A stretch of 64,000 nt of DNA from Motacilla alba alba (taxonomy: Eukaryota > Chordata > Aves > Passeriformes > Motacillidae). Below the pieces are notes generated by a model. It searched no databases. It was not told the DNA's origin and was given only the letters and a program-made list of their open reading frames with translations. The position numbers were made by a program, and so were the translations under genes. Location of the stretch: NCBI RefSeq assembly GCF_015832195.1, contig NC_052028.1:6925501-6989500 (forward strand), in the 5' to 3' direction. Shown here piece by piece: positions 23,108 through 36,500 of the stretch (positions are counted from its first letter, which is position 1; every line of letters begins with the position of its first letter).

Positions 23108-26100
23108 GTAGTTGTGTTATGTTGGGCAGGCTCTTTTCTCAAAGCTGCAGATTTCAGTTCTCATCTGAAGTGAAAAACTCTGAGTTTGGGTCAGAAAGGG
23201 ACTCAGAAGTTGGGTGTTGAAGCACCTGAAATGTAGGTGTAGGATGGGTAGGGGGAACCATAACATGGTGTTAATTTGCCTCTGCAGCCCTTGGGGAGCT
23301 TGAGTGTCTGGGGAGTGTAAGCAGTGGGCAGAGAGAAGCCCGGTGCTGGTTGGTAAGGAAAGGCTGAGAGCAGGGGCAACAGCTGAAAAACCTCAGAGGT
23401 TCAGTAACACCTCCTGAGAGTCAACTCTTGTGCAGCTGTTACTGAGTTCCTGGTGTCCCCCTTACAGAAATATGGAAGGATTTGTTTGCAGGAGGAGGAT
23501 ATTTCCTTTTACAGTGAATGGTCTTAAATCTGAATATGTGGACTTCAGATATGGAAGTCCCAAGTTTCACTCCTTCCTCTTCCTATTTAGGGTATAACAG
23601 GACAAATTGTTGTCCCTTTCAGGATGGTGGATTTAGATTCTCCTGTTGGAATGGTTCAGTTGAAGAACAAGATGAGCAGAGGAGAGAGCAGTCAGGCATG
23701 GTCATGAGCTCTGACTGCTTCGGACAGGGATTAGACCCTGGGTCTCTCATTGTGCTCCAAAGAAGTAAAATGTCCACTAATGTCTGGTTTTGCTGCTTCT
23801 TTCTGTCTTAGTGGAATCTTGAGCCTTAAATATACCTCAGACTTACATCTGTTTGCTGGCTGTGCTGGGTAGAGCAGTTTGTGTCTATTAGATTTTCTTG
23901 TTGTCTGCTGTCCCAGCTCTAATAAAAGGAAGTCCATAGCTGTGTTTCCAAACCCCAAGCATTACTACAGGGTGTTTATCGGTAGCTGTAGCTGCACATT
24001 CCTGCAGCTGATTCTTTGGTGGATCCTACCAGGGGGAGCAGATGGGAACCAGAAAAGGGAACAAATGGCCATCAGACAAAAGGCTGCCAAAGGCTAAAAC
24101 TGCCAAATTCTCATTTTTGTCTGGAAATGCAGACAGCAGTTGGTAATTCCTTTTGAAGTTGTCCACCTGGCTATTCTCTGTACCAGCCCCACAACAGCAC
24201 TGCTTTAATGATTGATCTGTTCTGTCTCTTTTTTCTGTGGATAAAGGGCACCAGCTCTGCAGAGACAGAGCAGAAGTTGAAGATGTGAAGACTTGAGCCT
24301 TACAGATGGTACTGAGGTAAGGAGCTGCTGGGTGCAGTATGCTGACTCTGTGTCAGGAGACAGAGAACATGAGAAGTAAAATATTACAGACTGTTAAGGA
24401 AAGCTCAAATATGACTTCCTCCCCTCACTGTTTAAAATACCACATCTTCCTCTGAAGCTTCTGAAAAGGAGAGTGAAGTTCTGAAAAAAGACTGAAATGT
24501 CAGCACAGTTGCTTTCTTACAACTCTGTGATACCCTGTTGCGCCTTATTTTCAAGATTATTACAAGCTAGGATGCAAAGTATTTCAACTTTAAGACTGGT
24601 TCATGATTTCAGAGACTAAAAATATTTATATTAATTGGTGAGTATCATTTTGAAATCCAAAATGTCTATCTACTATTTCATTGTCTGGGTTTATAAATAC
24701 ATTTGATATTATCCCATGCTAACAGGAGTTAAATCAACTGGCACAAAAATAAGGCTAGTACTATAGAGTATTTGAATAATTTCTTTCCTTTACTCTGAGT
24801 TTTAACACTTCATGACATGTAACATGGCCTCTCCTTCATTCAATTTACTGGATTGCAAATTAGAAACCTTAATAGTGAATTCTTATGGGTAAATTGCACT
24901 ATTGAATACATCTTGATAACATCTAAAATTGACAAAACATGAGAGAAATTATCTAACATCACAGTTTTTAATTTATAAAAGGAAAATGAGTATTTTAAAG
25001 AATGAAATTGTGCATCTGTCAAATACTGAACAGCTGTGAAACAGTGAAATAATGGGAACTGGCATCTAACACATTGTAACTGCTGCATATAAATAAATGC
25101 AGCATTGTAACTACATAGCAAGTATGTTCACTGACATAAATTCTGTGGTTATAAAAATTAATGACCAGCATGACATTATTAATCCATAATGCTTGTTGCT
25201 CTTGAGGGATATCTGGAATGACTCATTTATTATGGTGTTCATATGAGTCTAATCAAGGGATATGGTTTTAAAAAAAGTGATGGTTATGTCAAGAAATGTG
25301 GGTTGGCTATTCAGGTGATGAAAATTGATTGTATAAGAGGAGATGTGCTTCCCTTGGCTGAGACTCTGGGACAGGTTTTCTGGGGAGAGGTGGAGTGCTT
25401 GTTTCAATGTAAGGGTAAAACTTTTGAACACCTCTTATTCTTGGAGCAAAAGTATTTTTTTCTCTCTTTCTGACAGATTGTCACAGATGACATACTACGT
25501 TCATTTTGGCACTCTAATGGCTAAAGGCATACTTCCAGCTGATACCACTTTTTTAAAATTTTCTTTTTTGGAAAAAAACATAGCCAAGGAAACAAAGCTA
25601 TCTTAAGTTCCCTTACTAATGTTTTAAAAACTGAATCATGTAAACTGCACATTTTTGGTTCTGGTGCTGTTTTGTTTTCAGATGGAACTTGAGTAGAGCT
25701 GTGTGTAACTGTGATTATTTATGGTCACACTCACATTTCTCAGTTTGGTTGATACCTCTGAAATCTGCTGCTTTCTAAGCCCACATGAAACTGGACTGTG
25801 ACCTTTGAGATCTCCTTGCTAAATGTTCCCAAAGATCTTTTCTGAAGGGTCTCACTGATCATGATCAGTCTTTAATCTTGAACCCTTTGTTGAAATTTCA
25901 TGGCATTGATGCTTCTGAGGGTGCTGTGAAGAGACACGACAGGCAAGCACAGGAGGGCAGTGTCATGCAGGAGACAGGGGTTGAAGTCCTCTCATATCCT
26001 CTTTGACAGCAGCAAAAAGGGCAAGAGGTGCAGTGATAAACCCACAGCACAACAGCTCCTGTGGTCATGGTAGGGTCAGTGCAGTTCCATTACTGAGGGT

Positions 26101-29100
26101 GGTATTTCCACTTCCATGTCGTGCAAAGAAATTGTTTCTTCAGGTGAGAAGACATTGACAGGAGAAAGAATGTGGATAATAAACAGATCAAAACCTACCA
26201 TGTCAGGACAGCAAGATTTATCTGCAAGATTTGCAGACAAATTGGATTGCTTTTGATGAGCTTCTGTGTTTTAGGTTATGAAAAATCAAGGCTTTTTTAT
26301 TGCTGCTGTTAGTCATCATTCAAAAAATATCAGAATTGGAAATATGTGCCAAACAGACAGGAAAAAAAATTGCTGGACAGAAAAAGGGGGGGAAAACCCA
26401 AAACAAACCCCAACAAAAACAACAACAACAAAAAAAACTAACTAACAAAAAACACACAAAAAAATCAGTGTGGTGAAATCCAACAAATTCCTTCCCATTC
26501 TGTCAAGCAGCCATGAAGTGCAACACGCATCACCTAATTTATTTTCTTCTTTTTTCTCCCACTCATAACACACTTTAAAATTAGAAGGTTTTAAGACTGT
26601 AGGAAGGACAAAATTTTTCTTTCTCCTTCCCCAGCCTTAATTTAAATGGCTTTTTTCATAGACAAGTATGAAAATTTAGTGTGATGACTTTGGCTAATTC
26701 CAGCAAAAGATGTAAGGCTTAATTGGTTTTGGAAGGGTCTCTAGATCTCTTTAAGAAAGGTTAAGCATTATTTATTTGTCTTCATTACTGCCCAAAGCAA
26801 TGTGATTACTGAAAAGTTTTGACATTCAAACCAGTTAAAGATGAGAAAAGAGGCAGGGAGAAATCTTTCTATGGGGTCTAAACAAAAGGAAGAAACATAA
26901 AAATGGAAAGGACAGGCAGATGAAAAGTAAAAGCTGCTTCCTCTCTTGTGCTGTAAGATTTTAAAGTACTACCTGCTGTTCTGGCATAGCATGTTTCCCT
27001 GTCTTTTAACTGCAGTCCAGCCATCCATCACCTGTTTTCCCATTTCAGATTGCTTACAGGAAAGTGATATGAGAGAATAGCTCCTGATGTTGATGAAAGG
27101 AAAGGATGTCCAGCATCCAAATCCTTACATTTTCCCTAGATGAGTATTTTACATTTGACAATACTTGAAAGCAAATACCAAATCCTGCTCCCTTTACTCT
27201 GCTCAAAGGATTTCCAAAGGTGTTAAGCACCCATTTCCATTATTGTGCACACTCTGAGAAATATTTTAGCCATTGTACCAATGCAGGAGGGGAGGGAAGG
27301 ACTTTCTCTTTTAAAAACTGAGATAACAAGATGAATCTGTTGCCCTATAATTGAAAGTGCTTTGCCTAGATATTGCAAGCACTCATGCATATTGTTGAAA
27401 TAGAAACTACAATTTATGCAAAATCTGTACACTGCTGAGAGTTGGCTTTGCTCATTTCTGCAAGAATTAAAGAGACTTATTTCATTCCAATGAAACAGAA
27501 TTATATGGACATTGGAAAACAGAAAAAGTCAAACTGTAATGCCCCTGCATCACTCTTTAACAGACACAGAATGCCTCTTGCTAGATTCTGTGTTTGAGAC
27601 CCAGCTCTGGAACAGGATGACAATTGTGTGCCAGCACTGACACTTTGCTATGAGGAATTAAATAAAGATTACCATAGCTTTTGCATAATGTGCACTTGGA
27701 AAGGACTTCAGGGATTTCCAAAAACATTTGATTGATAGACAGTAAGCCTGCTATCAGATTGGGACTTGCCTCGGGTTTGCCTCCCATGTGGCATCCCCCT
27801 TCTTCTCTCCTAGACACTTTACCTCCACTATTGTTGAATTAGGTGTTAAATATCACATCGGTAGTATTGTTATACCTGTGCCTTAATTATATCATTAATT
27901 GATAACTGCAAAGTATTATGTAACTAGAGTACTTTGTTACTGTTATTTTGAAGGAAGAAGTGACAGAATGGGATAAGTGAAACTGTCATCATGTTAATAA
28001 TATCTGCAATAATTGCTCACGACATCAAAGGCTTGTAAGAAGTTAGGATTTAAAAACGAAGTTTCCAGGCCTTGAAAAACTAAATTTTCATTAATTACAA
28101 GGTCTGCAGATCACTGCACTGAATGGACATGCTAAATATCCCCTTCTGTTTTGGAAAAGAGCACCTTTAATCTGCTTATCATTTCCCACGCTCTGTGCAG
28201 GTTGTTAGGCATCAGTCCCTGGTAGCCACAAACAGAGCAAATAGACACCCACAGCCTACCTGCAAGGACCCTGTGAAAAAATGAACAGATACATCACAAA
28301 TAAAGAGTGCCTTTGTAGACAGCTGGGGCCTAATTAATGTGCAGCACAGCTGAAGAAGGCAGAGCCCTTGGCCCTGCAGGTATCACTGGATTTTGTAACT
28401 GCACCAATTATGATAAAGCATTGCCAGCACAAACAGCAGAATGGCATTTGCTGTGCACTTGGAGAAAAGGGTTGCTAGTTATTAGTCTGCTGGAAAAGTG
28501 TATTGTGATCCTTTGTATTTGTTTTCTTTCTTTTAAGTTCTTACCCCAGACAAGCCAAAGATTTTCTGGTTTGGTTTTTTCTTTTCTAGTGACCAATAAA
28601 CTGACCTCCCCACTGCTCCTGTCTGACCCCAGTAAGAGAGATCTTCAACATGATGTTCCTATAAGACAAGTAGACCAACATTCCTTATTTCATTGGAACC
28701 GGCTCCTTTTCTGACTGCTATGGTTCATTATGGTTAGTCCATTATAAATTACATGGTGTCTCCAGGGACCTGTTCTGTACTTGAAATATCACAAGACAGC
28801 TGTCATGCATAGTGCTGCAGAGAGCTGCTAAATTTATGTCTACTAAAAATGTGCTTTATGTTGTAGAGTGACCCACTTTAACTTTGATGCATAAATGGGT
28901 TGGGTTTTCTTTTCTTTTAAGTATTATCTGTTATTTTCTGTTTGTCCACAGACTTAACTTGCTTAGAAAAGGCCTTAGAAAATCTGTTATTTGTGCTTGG
29001 TGTATTCTGTGATTATCATTATTTTATAAAACTTGGACATACTTCCAAATTCCCCTAGAGACAAAGCATGCAAAGGGCAATTTTTTCTGCCAGCCCATGT

Positions 29101-29782
29101 AAATTCTATCAGACTACATAAACAGACAACAGTGGCAGATTGGCTCCTGGAGCTTATGGTTTCCTCTACTCCTAAGCAGTTTGCACAGCAAATAGACAGA
29201 AAAAAAAACTAAAGCACAAGTTATCCTAACATATAGATAATGGCAGTTTACTTGTATAGTTTTCAAATGTGCCCTATGAGACAATTTTAAAAGCTTTTTT
29301 GCCGTTTTTTTTTTTTTGTTTGTGAGAATAAGAATCCTTCAAATTCCACCCTGTTTTTAACAACATTTTAAAAATCAAATATAACTCCCTGATTCCATGT
29401 TAAATTTCATCTTCTTAGAGGGGAGAAAGAGAGCAGACTAACTCTTAAAATGCCTTTGGGGCACTAGGTACTATAAATCATTATCAACAAGAAGTACATC
29501 CACAGGAATTCTGCCATAAAATTTACTTATAATAAAAGAATATACAATAAGACATTTATGCTATAAATTGATATGGCTTCTTGAGTGTTAAATAGTTGAT
29601 AATATATTCCACACCTTAGAAATTTATAAGTGAACATAGGGAAGAAAAGAGGCAAGAAAATTTGAAATTCTTCTGATTTGATGTTTTCTAAATCACCTTA
29701 AGATAGTCAAAAATTATGACTAGCAATTTTATTCCCTTTAGGGCAAAAATATCTCTTTGGTCCTGAGTGATTGCACACAATC
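23108..29782. other. Intergenic, no gene recognised
   Basis: I recognise no coding exon, RNA gene or transposon here apart from an A-rich tract at 26381-26464. Open frames of 60-125 codons at 23518-24097, 25243-25606 and 28337-28714 have no recognisable domain and overlap frames on the other strand. I treat them as chance. The segments around 25900-26110 and 28160-28400 have more balanced base composition than their surroundings but show no identifiable content. Confidence 0.55.
26381..26464. repeat. A-rich low-complexity tract
   Basis: Runs of A are interrupted by C and short G runs, with CAA repeats (ACAACAACAACA near 26420) and AACTAACTAAC. It looks like decayed simple sequence, possibly the remnant of a retroposon tail, but no element body is visible beside it. 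Confidence 0.8.
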
Positions 29783-29858
29783 TAAGAAGCTGGACTAGAT
29801 GTTTGCTGTAGGTCCCTTCTAACTGAAGTATTCTATTCTGTTCAATTCAATTCAATTA
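29783..29858 (+). mobile_element. CR1 LINE 3' terminal fragment
   Basis: The motif GAAGCTGGACTAGATG, then a TAGGTCCCTTCTAACTGAAG block, then ATTCTATTCTG, matches the last 60-80 bp of CR1. It is followed by a short (CAATT)n tail, equivalent to the 8-bp direct repeats that end CR1 copies. It is 5'-truncated to the extreme. Confidence 0.75.
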
Positions 29859-30066
29859 ATTTTTGTCCTGAGAAAATGGCATGGCATCCACTGGTCCCAA
29901 AACCATGGAACAGATGTACTTTGATAATTAACTCTTCTAGGCCATAAACTGAATTCCCACTCTTGGACAGTGTCTTAGGTAAGAGTGTAAGATATAACCA
30001 AAAGAATGCTTTCTGTCACCATCTTCATAAGTGGTTAAAACAGATGGGACAGTGTTCCTTATCTCA

Positions 30067-30515
30067 TGCCTGATAAGTCCCTCCAGGGGTCCAGCTGCAC
30101 TAATGGGCCATCAAGTCTCAGTGCATCACTCACAGAGTCACATCATCCCACTGGGAGATGCTCCACCCAGGGGGAGAAGCCAAGCATTCCTGCCTGGATA
30201 CAGTCTGAGGCTTGGAAAACCCCGAGCAGCCTTACCTACTGTATTCCCAGAGGACAAGAGCTCAATAATCACCACTGGACCTTCAGAGGAAGACCAGGCC
30301 CTTCCACAGGATCACAGCTTCAACAGAACAGCACTCATCATTCCAACAGGACTGCAGCCTGTTTAATAGGACTGACACCACCACCTGGCCAACAGGGTGT
30401 CAGGTTGTACCCTGACTCTGTCAGTTTAGCCAGTGTTTTCTGCCTTTATTTCATTTTTCCTATTAAACTGTAATCTGACTTGTAATCTCCCACTGGTTTG
30501 TTTTCAAACTAGTAA
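30067..30515 (+). mobile_element. LTR-like endogenous retrovirus fragment (probable solo LTR)
   Basis: A moderately GC-rich block resembles passerine endogenous-retrovirus LTRs as I remember them. The landmarks are a CTCCACCCAGGGGGAGAAGCC block, CATTCCTGCCTGGATA, GAGGACAAGAGCTCAATAA, CCACTGGACCTTCAGAGGA and GTGTCAGGTTGTACCCTGACTCTGTCAG. An ATTAAA signal with the TCTCCCACTGGT end follows. I see no gag, pol or env remnant beside it, so it is most likely a solo LTR. Two overlapping open frames here (111 and 135 codons) come from the repeat and should not be annotated as genes. Family and exact ends are not fixed. Confidence 0.55.
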
Positions 30516-33500
30516 AGACAGGCAGGGATGGGTGATGGAAATTTTCTTCCTCTAGGTGCCTTGGCTTCACGTATTATATTTAGCTGAATTTTGGGCTATG
30601 GTACTGTGGTATTTTTTGCAGTAAATACCAAGCTGTCCCTGCTCTTACCCCTTCTTCTCTTGGAGTCCTTCCTAAGTGAATAATAATTTCTTTTTAAAAC
30701 AGAAGAGAATTGTGGAGTTACTTAAGGAATCCAGAGGAAGGATCCCTCGTTGTCTCTGAATGCTCCTGCTGTTTCACTATTCAAAAGAGAGATCATCTAT
30801 CCCAAAGTTTTAATTTAAAATTTCAAACTCAGAATGGTTATCCTGATCTTTTTACATCATGTGTCCTGTCTCCCGATTTTAAAAACAGATTTAAATTAGT
30901 TGTGTTTGTTACCAGCAGTGCACAGGAAGAGTTGCATTCAATTGAATTTAAACCACATTTTCAAAATGTGAAGGCTAAATAAGGTTTGTTCGTGTAAAGA
31001 TTTAAAGTAGTACTAAAGTACACACTAAGACATATTCCCTAACAAATAATTTTCTTGCTCAGGCAATTTGCCAAACTTGCCCTTTCTGTGCTTGCATTTA
31101 AAAAACCTGTTTATGCAGTGGCGTTTGTAACTTTCTTTTGACTTCAGAGTATTTTAGAGAGAAGATGTACACAAGTGACAGTCAAAGATATGTACATACA
31201 TATCACCATTTCGAATTAAGGTAGTGAAAATGTCAGGAGTCTGGGGCAAAGATTTTGAGGCTTTAAAATTTGAACCTTGTAGGCTGTGTGGAGTCTGGAA
31301 GCTAATAAGCTCTACTTGATTAGAGGGACCTCACAAAAGTTCATACATAACCTGGAGGTTTGTAAATAATAAAAAAAGCTTTTTCAAGCTGATTTTAATG
31401 AAGAACCAGAGTGTTCATGGGTTAGCTTTTGAATGGTAAAGGTTAATGTAGACTGCAATTACTTATTGGTTTTTGTTCTTGTTTGGGCTACTCCTGGATA
31501 GGATAATAGTTCAACAATCTAATTAGAAGTCTTGTCAGACTTGGAAACATCAGAATTTCTTGTCTAGATCTGATGATTCCACAGAAGTTATTTAAAATAG
31601 TCCAGAAGAATATTACCTTTTCCTGAAAAGGGGACCTTTTTCAGCACTGTAAAAGAGAATGCGAATGTGAATTTTGGGTTCATATTCACACTTTTGCTGG
31701 GAGCAGTAATTTTCTACCATAAGAAAGCATCAGCTTTGTAGAAGGTGGCCTGGGAGACCTGGGGACAATCAGCTGAGTGCAGGTCTGTGGTGTGACCTTG
31801 CAACTGTGACACCACTTGTATGTTGGGCAGTACTAGCCAGGCTTGAGGCAGCAGGTAAAGGGGAAAGTCTCTCTTGGCAAATGATGGCTGTGTTTAAACA
31901 ACACACAGTGGTCAAAAAGTCCTCTTAAAAAAAAAAACCTCCAACAAAACAAGGGGGAAAAAAGGAGTGGTCTGCTCATAAACTATTGCTCCAAAATCAA
32001 ATTGTTCATTTTACCCCATTTCTCTTTTTCATTTCATTGATAAAGGTATAGGAAATTCAGTGCAACTGGGATTACTTCAAGTTCAATACAAGCAACATAA
32101 TTAAGCCCATTGTTCATAAAAGTACTTCCTGAAATTATGGGTATGTTTTGTATTCAGTGTCACGTTAGTGTGGCATAAGAGGAATAACTAAGAGAAAACT
32201 TTTATTTTTGACTAGACTGTCTCTTTACTCAATTTTGTGGAAATCTGAGTTGAATGTCATCCCAATGCTAAGAAAAGGAAGTATCTAGAACAATTCATAT
32301 TATTTGAAGAAATAAGCTACATTTAAGGAAAAACTCTGAGTTCAAGCATTTAGTTACATTACATGAAACAAAAGCTTACTTTTCTGCAAAAGTGGGAATC
32401 AGATCCTTAAGCACTGTGCATTTTCTGGGGATTTAAGCTTTAAATGTCAAGCTAGTTTTTTCATACAAGCAACACATTGCTTTGTGGTTTGTGCTTTGTG
32501 GTTTTGGCAGAAGCTTCATAAAAGAATCAATTTTTACTTGATTTTTCAGACAGCTGCTGTCCTCCATCTTAATAAATGCTGTCTTAGCTACCTCTCAGGT
32601 CCCTTGTCTGTCAATATATAATCACAGAGTTGCCACTTTTTGAGGATAGTAAAGGAAAAGCTGTGCTTTTCCCAATTTTCATTCCATAAATTCATAAATG
32701 TGCTTTTTGAATACATATAAACTGGACAATGCCATGTATTAGCAATAATCTCCATAGTTCAGATAGTGCGAAGTTGCATCTAATTTTTGTTTGAATTTGT
32801 ATCCTAGTCATTTTGTTACAACAGAGTAAATATTGCTGTTAAGCTTTCTCATAATACTCATAATTGTATAGATCTCTGTTGTATCTCCCTTTCTTTTCTC
32901 TTTAACTGAATAATGAGAAGATCTCTGACTCTTGGCTGTATGTTCATATTTAGTTGTATTAGAATTGTTAGAATTGTTAGAATTGATAACAGAAGTATCA
33001 TAAACAATATCAGTTAAAGGAGCACTATTATTTAGCAAGCTGAAAATAAAAAGCAAATAACCTTATGCTAGACACAACATTTTAGCTGCATTCTTATTTT
33101 CATTAGCTTTAACGTATTTGCTTTAGAAAATGATTAGATCATTTGTGATGGTCTGAACCACTGCATATGAAATTGTGAGACACAAATATGCACTGGAATG
33201 ATCTTTGAGGCTGTGGTCACATGAATATTCTGGTGATTAGGAGAGAGGAGGCTGAAATGGTCAGGTGGCTCAGTCCAGGGGGTGTTGTGCCAGCTGGGGT
33301 GTCAATTTTTATTCATTAAGGGAGAAACCTTTTCTTTTTTTATGCTTTAAGCTAATCTCTTGCCACTGTTTTTTGAAAACTTGTCTGCTAAAAGCGACAC
33401 CAGTTCAGTTGCTCTTCAGTGAGTGGCAGCAGAAGCACCAGTTACTTTTACTTACTAACAGTCATGGGGGTTATGATAATGAATAGAGTGGTGGATGAAA

Positions 33501-36500
33501 AGCACAAGGCAAAAGGACAACATGACAGCAACTACATTTTCCTCCCCTTAAACTTATCCAATGAGGGAGATAAAACATACACTTGTAAGTGGGAAGAAAT
33601 CCAAAGGGAATTAAGGGGCAACCGAGTTGCTACAGTACAAAAATTCGTTTTACTGGGGAGACATGAGAGAACAGATGTCATGTGGGGGTGAAGGGCAAGT
33701 ATCAGAAGAGGTGAGGCCAAGGACTAGAAATAATGAGTCCTATTAAGACTCTGAATATTTCCTTGGAGTTTCTCTGCTTTACCACTGTAATAGCTGCTCC
33801 CACTGGTGTTCTCTGCACTTTCCTTGATACTTTTCTTAAGGTGCCACCTGTGCTCCTTGCCTGGGGTTTAGAAGGATGTTTGGAAATACAGAATCTTGGT
33901 TTGGCCTAAATGGGCCAGAGTGCTCCTCTGCAAATCAATCCTTGCCTGGAGCTGACTGTGCTTGGGCTCCCTGCAGCCCCAGGGAAAGGTTTAACCAGAG
34001 TTTAGACAAATTGCTCATTTATACTGGTTTATACTGGAGGAGACCTGTATTTCATGGGACTGTGTTTGGATTTTGTCTTTAACAATGTGAGTCCTCTGGG
34101 CCATAGGAAAAGCTATCAGAAATGGTAGGGAAGCCTGCCTGAAAAATGGAAGCTCTGTTAAAATTAGAGGGGTTTGACATTTGTTCTTTATTCTGAACTG
34201 AAACAAATTAAGACCATGCAAATTAAGTTTGTGAAAACATCAGAGAGCAGCAATGGGAGCCCAAGGTTTGAGATGTTGTTCTTCCTGATTCATTAACGTC
34301 ATGGGCGATGTTCCAAATCAGCCTTCATTAGTTTGATGCATATTTAAAGAAGTGTGGGAAATGGCACAGAATACCAATATCCCAGTGATTAGGACTTCAA
34401 CCAAAAGTACAAGAAAGATGGATATTTGTTCCCGTTTTGTGTAAATCCTTGGTTTGAGTACAAGTCTCTGATATTTCAGCAGTTTTTCTCTGAATAACAC
34501 TTCTTAATTGTTAGTCCGTGCAAAAAAATTGTTCACAGGAACCTCATATATAGAAACCACTTCTTTTGAAAATTTATCCGTGTGTTCTAATTTAGAGCCA
34601 TAAAGCTTTCTGAGACTGCTTTGGAACACTTCACAGACAAAAACTGACAAAATTCTGTAATGAAGCAATACCTGAAATAGGTTTAATCACACTGTATTTC
34701 ATCACAAAAAAATCCAGTATCTCTTGCACAGTGAGGTAACAAGTTAGTACCTTGATCTGCACCATGGCAAGAGATAAATGGAAATTTGTTACTCATTCCA
34801 TGTAAAAAGAATTCCTCCTTCAGATGTATGGCAAACATACTTTAAAAATTCACTGAAAACCTGATGTGCCTGCAAATGAATGCCTGAAAGGCAAGAATAT
34901 TTATCTCAGTTCAATCCCATAGACTGTAGACATAACTGAATCCTCTGAGAAATCAAATATACAAACTTCGACTTTCAAAAAGCGGGATGTTTTTTCCTTG
35001 AATCAAGCCAACAATATATAAGAAGCAGCAGTATTTATCTAATTAAAGGCATGGTGACAGAGACTCTGATCCTGTGAGATAATTTAAAAAGTCTTTTTAA
35101 CAATCACTTCTTTTTTTTCCAATCTTTTCTTTGTCTAAAGTATTTCTTAAATGTCAATATGGAGACGTCAAAGATGCTGTCTTGATTTAGTTCATCTTAG
35201 GTGAATTTTTGCAGTCTGCAGAACATTATTTTTTCATTCAAACAGCAGAATGGAAGACATTAGGAGCTACATAGATGGCAGAATAAAATACTTCTCTAAA
35301 CATCGTTTTTCAAATCTCTGCAAATTGGCAGATGCAATCACCTCAGTGCCAGTCAGCACAGGGCATGATTCAGATTGTGTTCCACATCTCACAACCCGCG
35401 GGTCAGGTGCAGCAGTGGCTCCCACACACTGACCCTGAGGGACAGCGGCTCAGCAAAGCCTGGAACCCTGATTCTGTAGTAGCCCTCTTTATTGAGTATT
35501 GATAATGTGAAATACTGAACCTCCCCTGGGTTTTATTGGTTTTGCATGGTGCTTACTGAAACAGGCCACAAGGTGCAAGCCTAACTTCCTATGCATTGGA
35601 TGCCCATTTTCACATGTGTTTAATATATGCCTCCATTTTTTTTTTATTTTGACTTCAATGGTAAAATATTCAATAAACTCTAGGTACAGAAGCAAGGTTT
35701 TTGCTTAGGAAACCATATTAATACATTATTGTCTTAATAATTTGTAATTACTTTACAAGTTACAAATTTGGATATGAAATCACAGTAGTAAATTTTTACA
35801 TGTAAACATGATAAACTCAAGAATTTTTCCCTCATCTAAACTAAGGGAGTAGTCTGCAGTATTTAAATTCATAGTACAGCAATGCTGACAGCAGAAGAAT
35901 GAATATTACACATGCATTTCTGGATTATGTTGAAAACTTCCTTAAAAAACACCAGAACAAACAGAAAACCTGACTTACCCCAATTCACTTTGTGCTTTTG
36001 GCTTTGAATTTTTTTGGAATTGTTTTGTCTCGTTTGTTTTTACATATATGTAACTTCCTGCTACCTTCCAAGAATAGTTTGGAGGCAACAATTATGCACC
36101 ATGAGACCTACAACTTCCCATTCAAGTCCAGAGCTTTCATGGCATCAGTGTCCAAATAATGTTGATCCTAATGGCTACTTGGTGCTTTTGGATAGAGTAA
36201 TTACATTTCACAGGGAGGGGAAGGAGTACTGCCAAAACATTTTAAGTGCTATCTCAGCAATGTGGAAGACTTGGCATTTCCCACTGTTGTTTTTCATTCT
36301 CAAAGCACTGTAAACATATGCTGAAGAAGTATTTCAACTACCTGAGCATAATAACACAATACAACATCAATTCAAGTCCTCTGAACTTCCTAATTTGTTT
36401 TTTCTGAATTAAGACGCTATACTTGAAGAGAAACTAGTGCTGACCCAGGCTGTCAACATCAAAAGCTGCCCTTTCCATTGTTGTTACCCAGATCTATCCC

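Noticed and set aside
30031..30473. Two overlapping open frames of 111 and 135 codons
   Set aside because: They lie within an LTR-like repeat, overlap in different frames, and have no recognisable domain.
35240..35440. Region with a CCGCGG and an open frame, considered as an exon or promoter
   Set aside because: Only isolated CpGs, no CpG island, no splice sites or domain that I could support.
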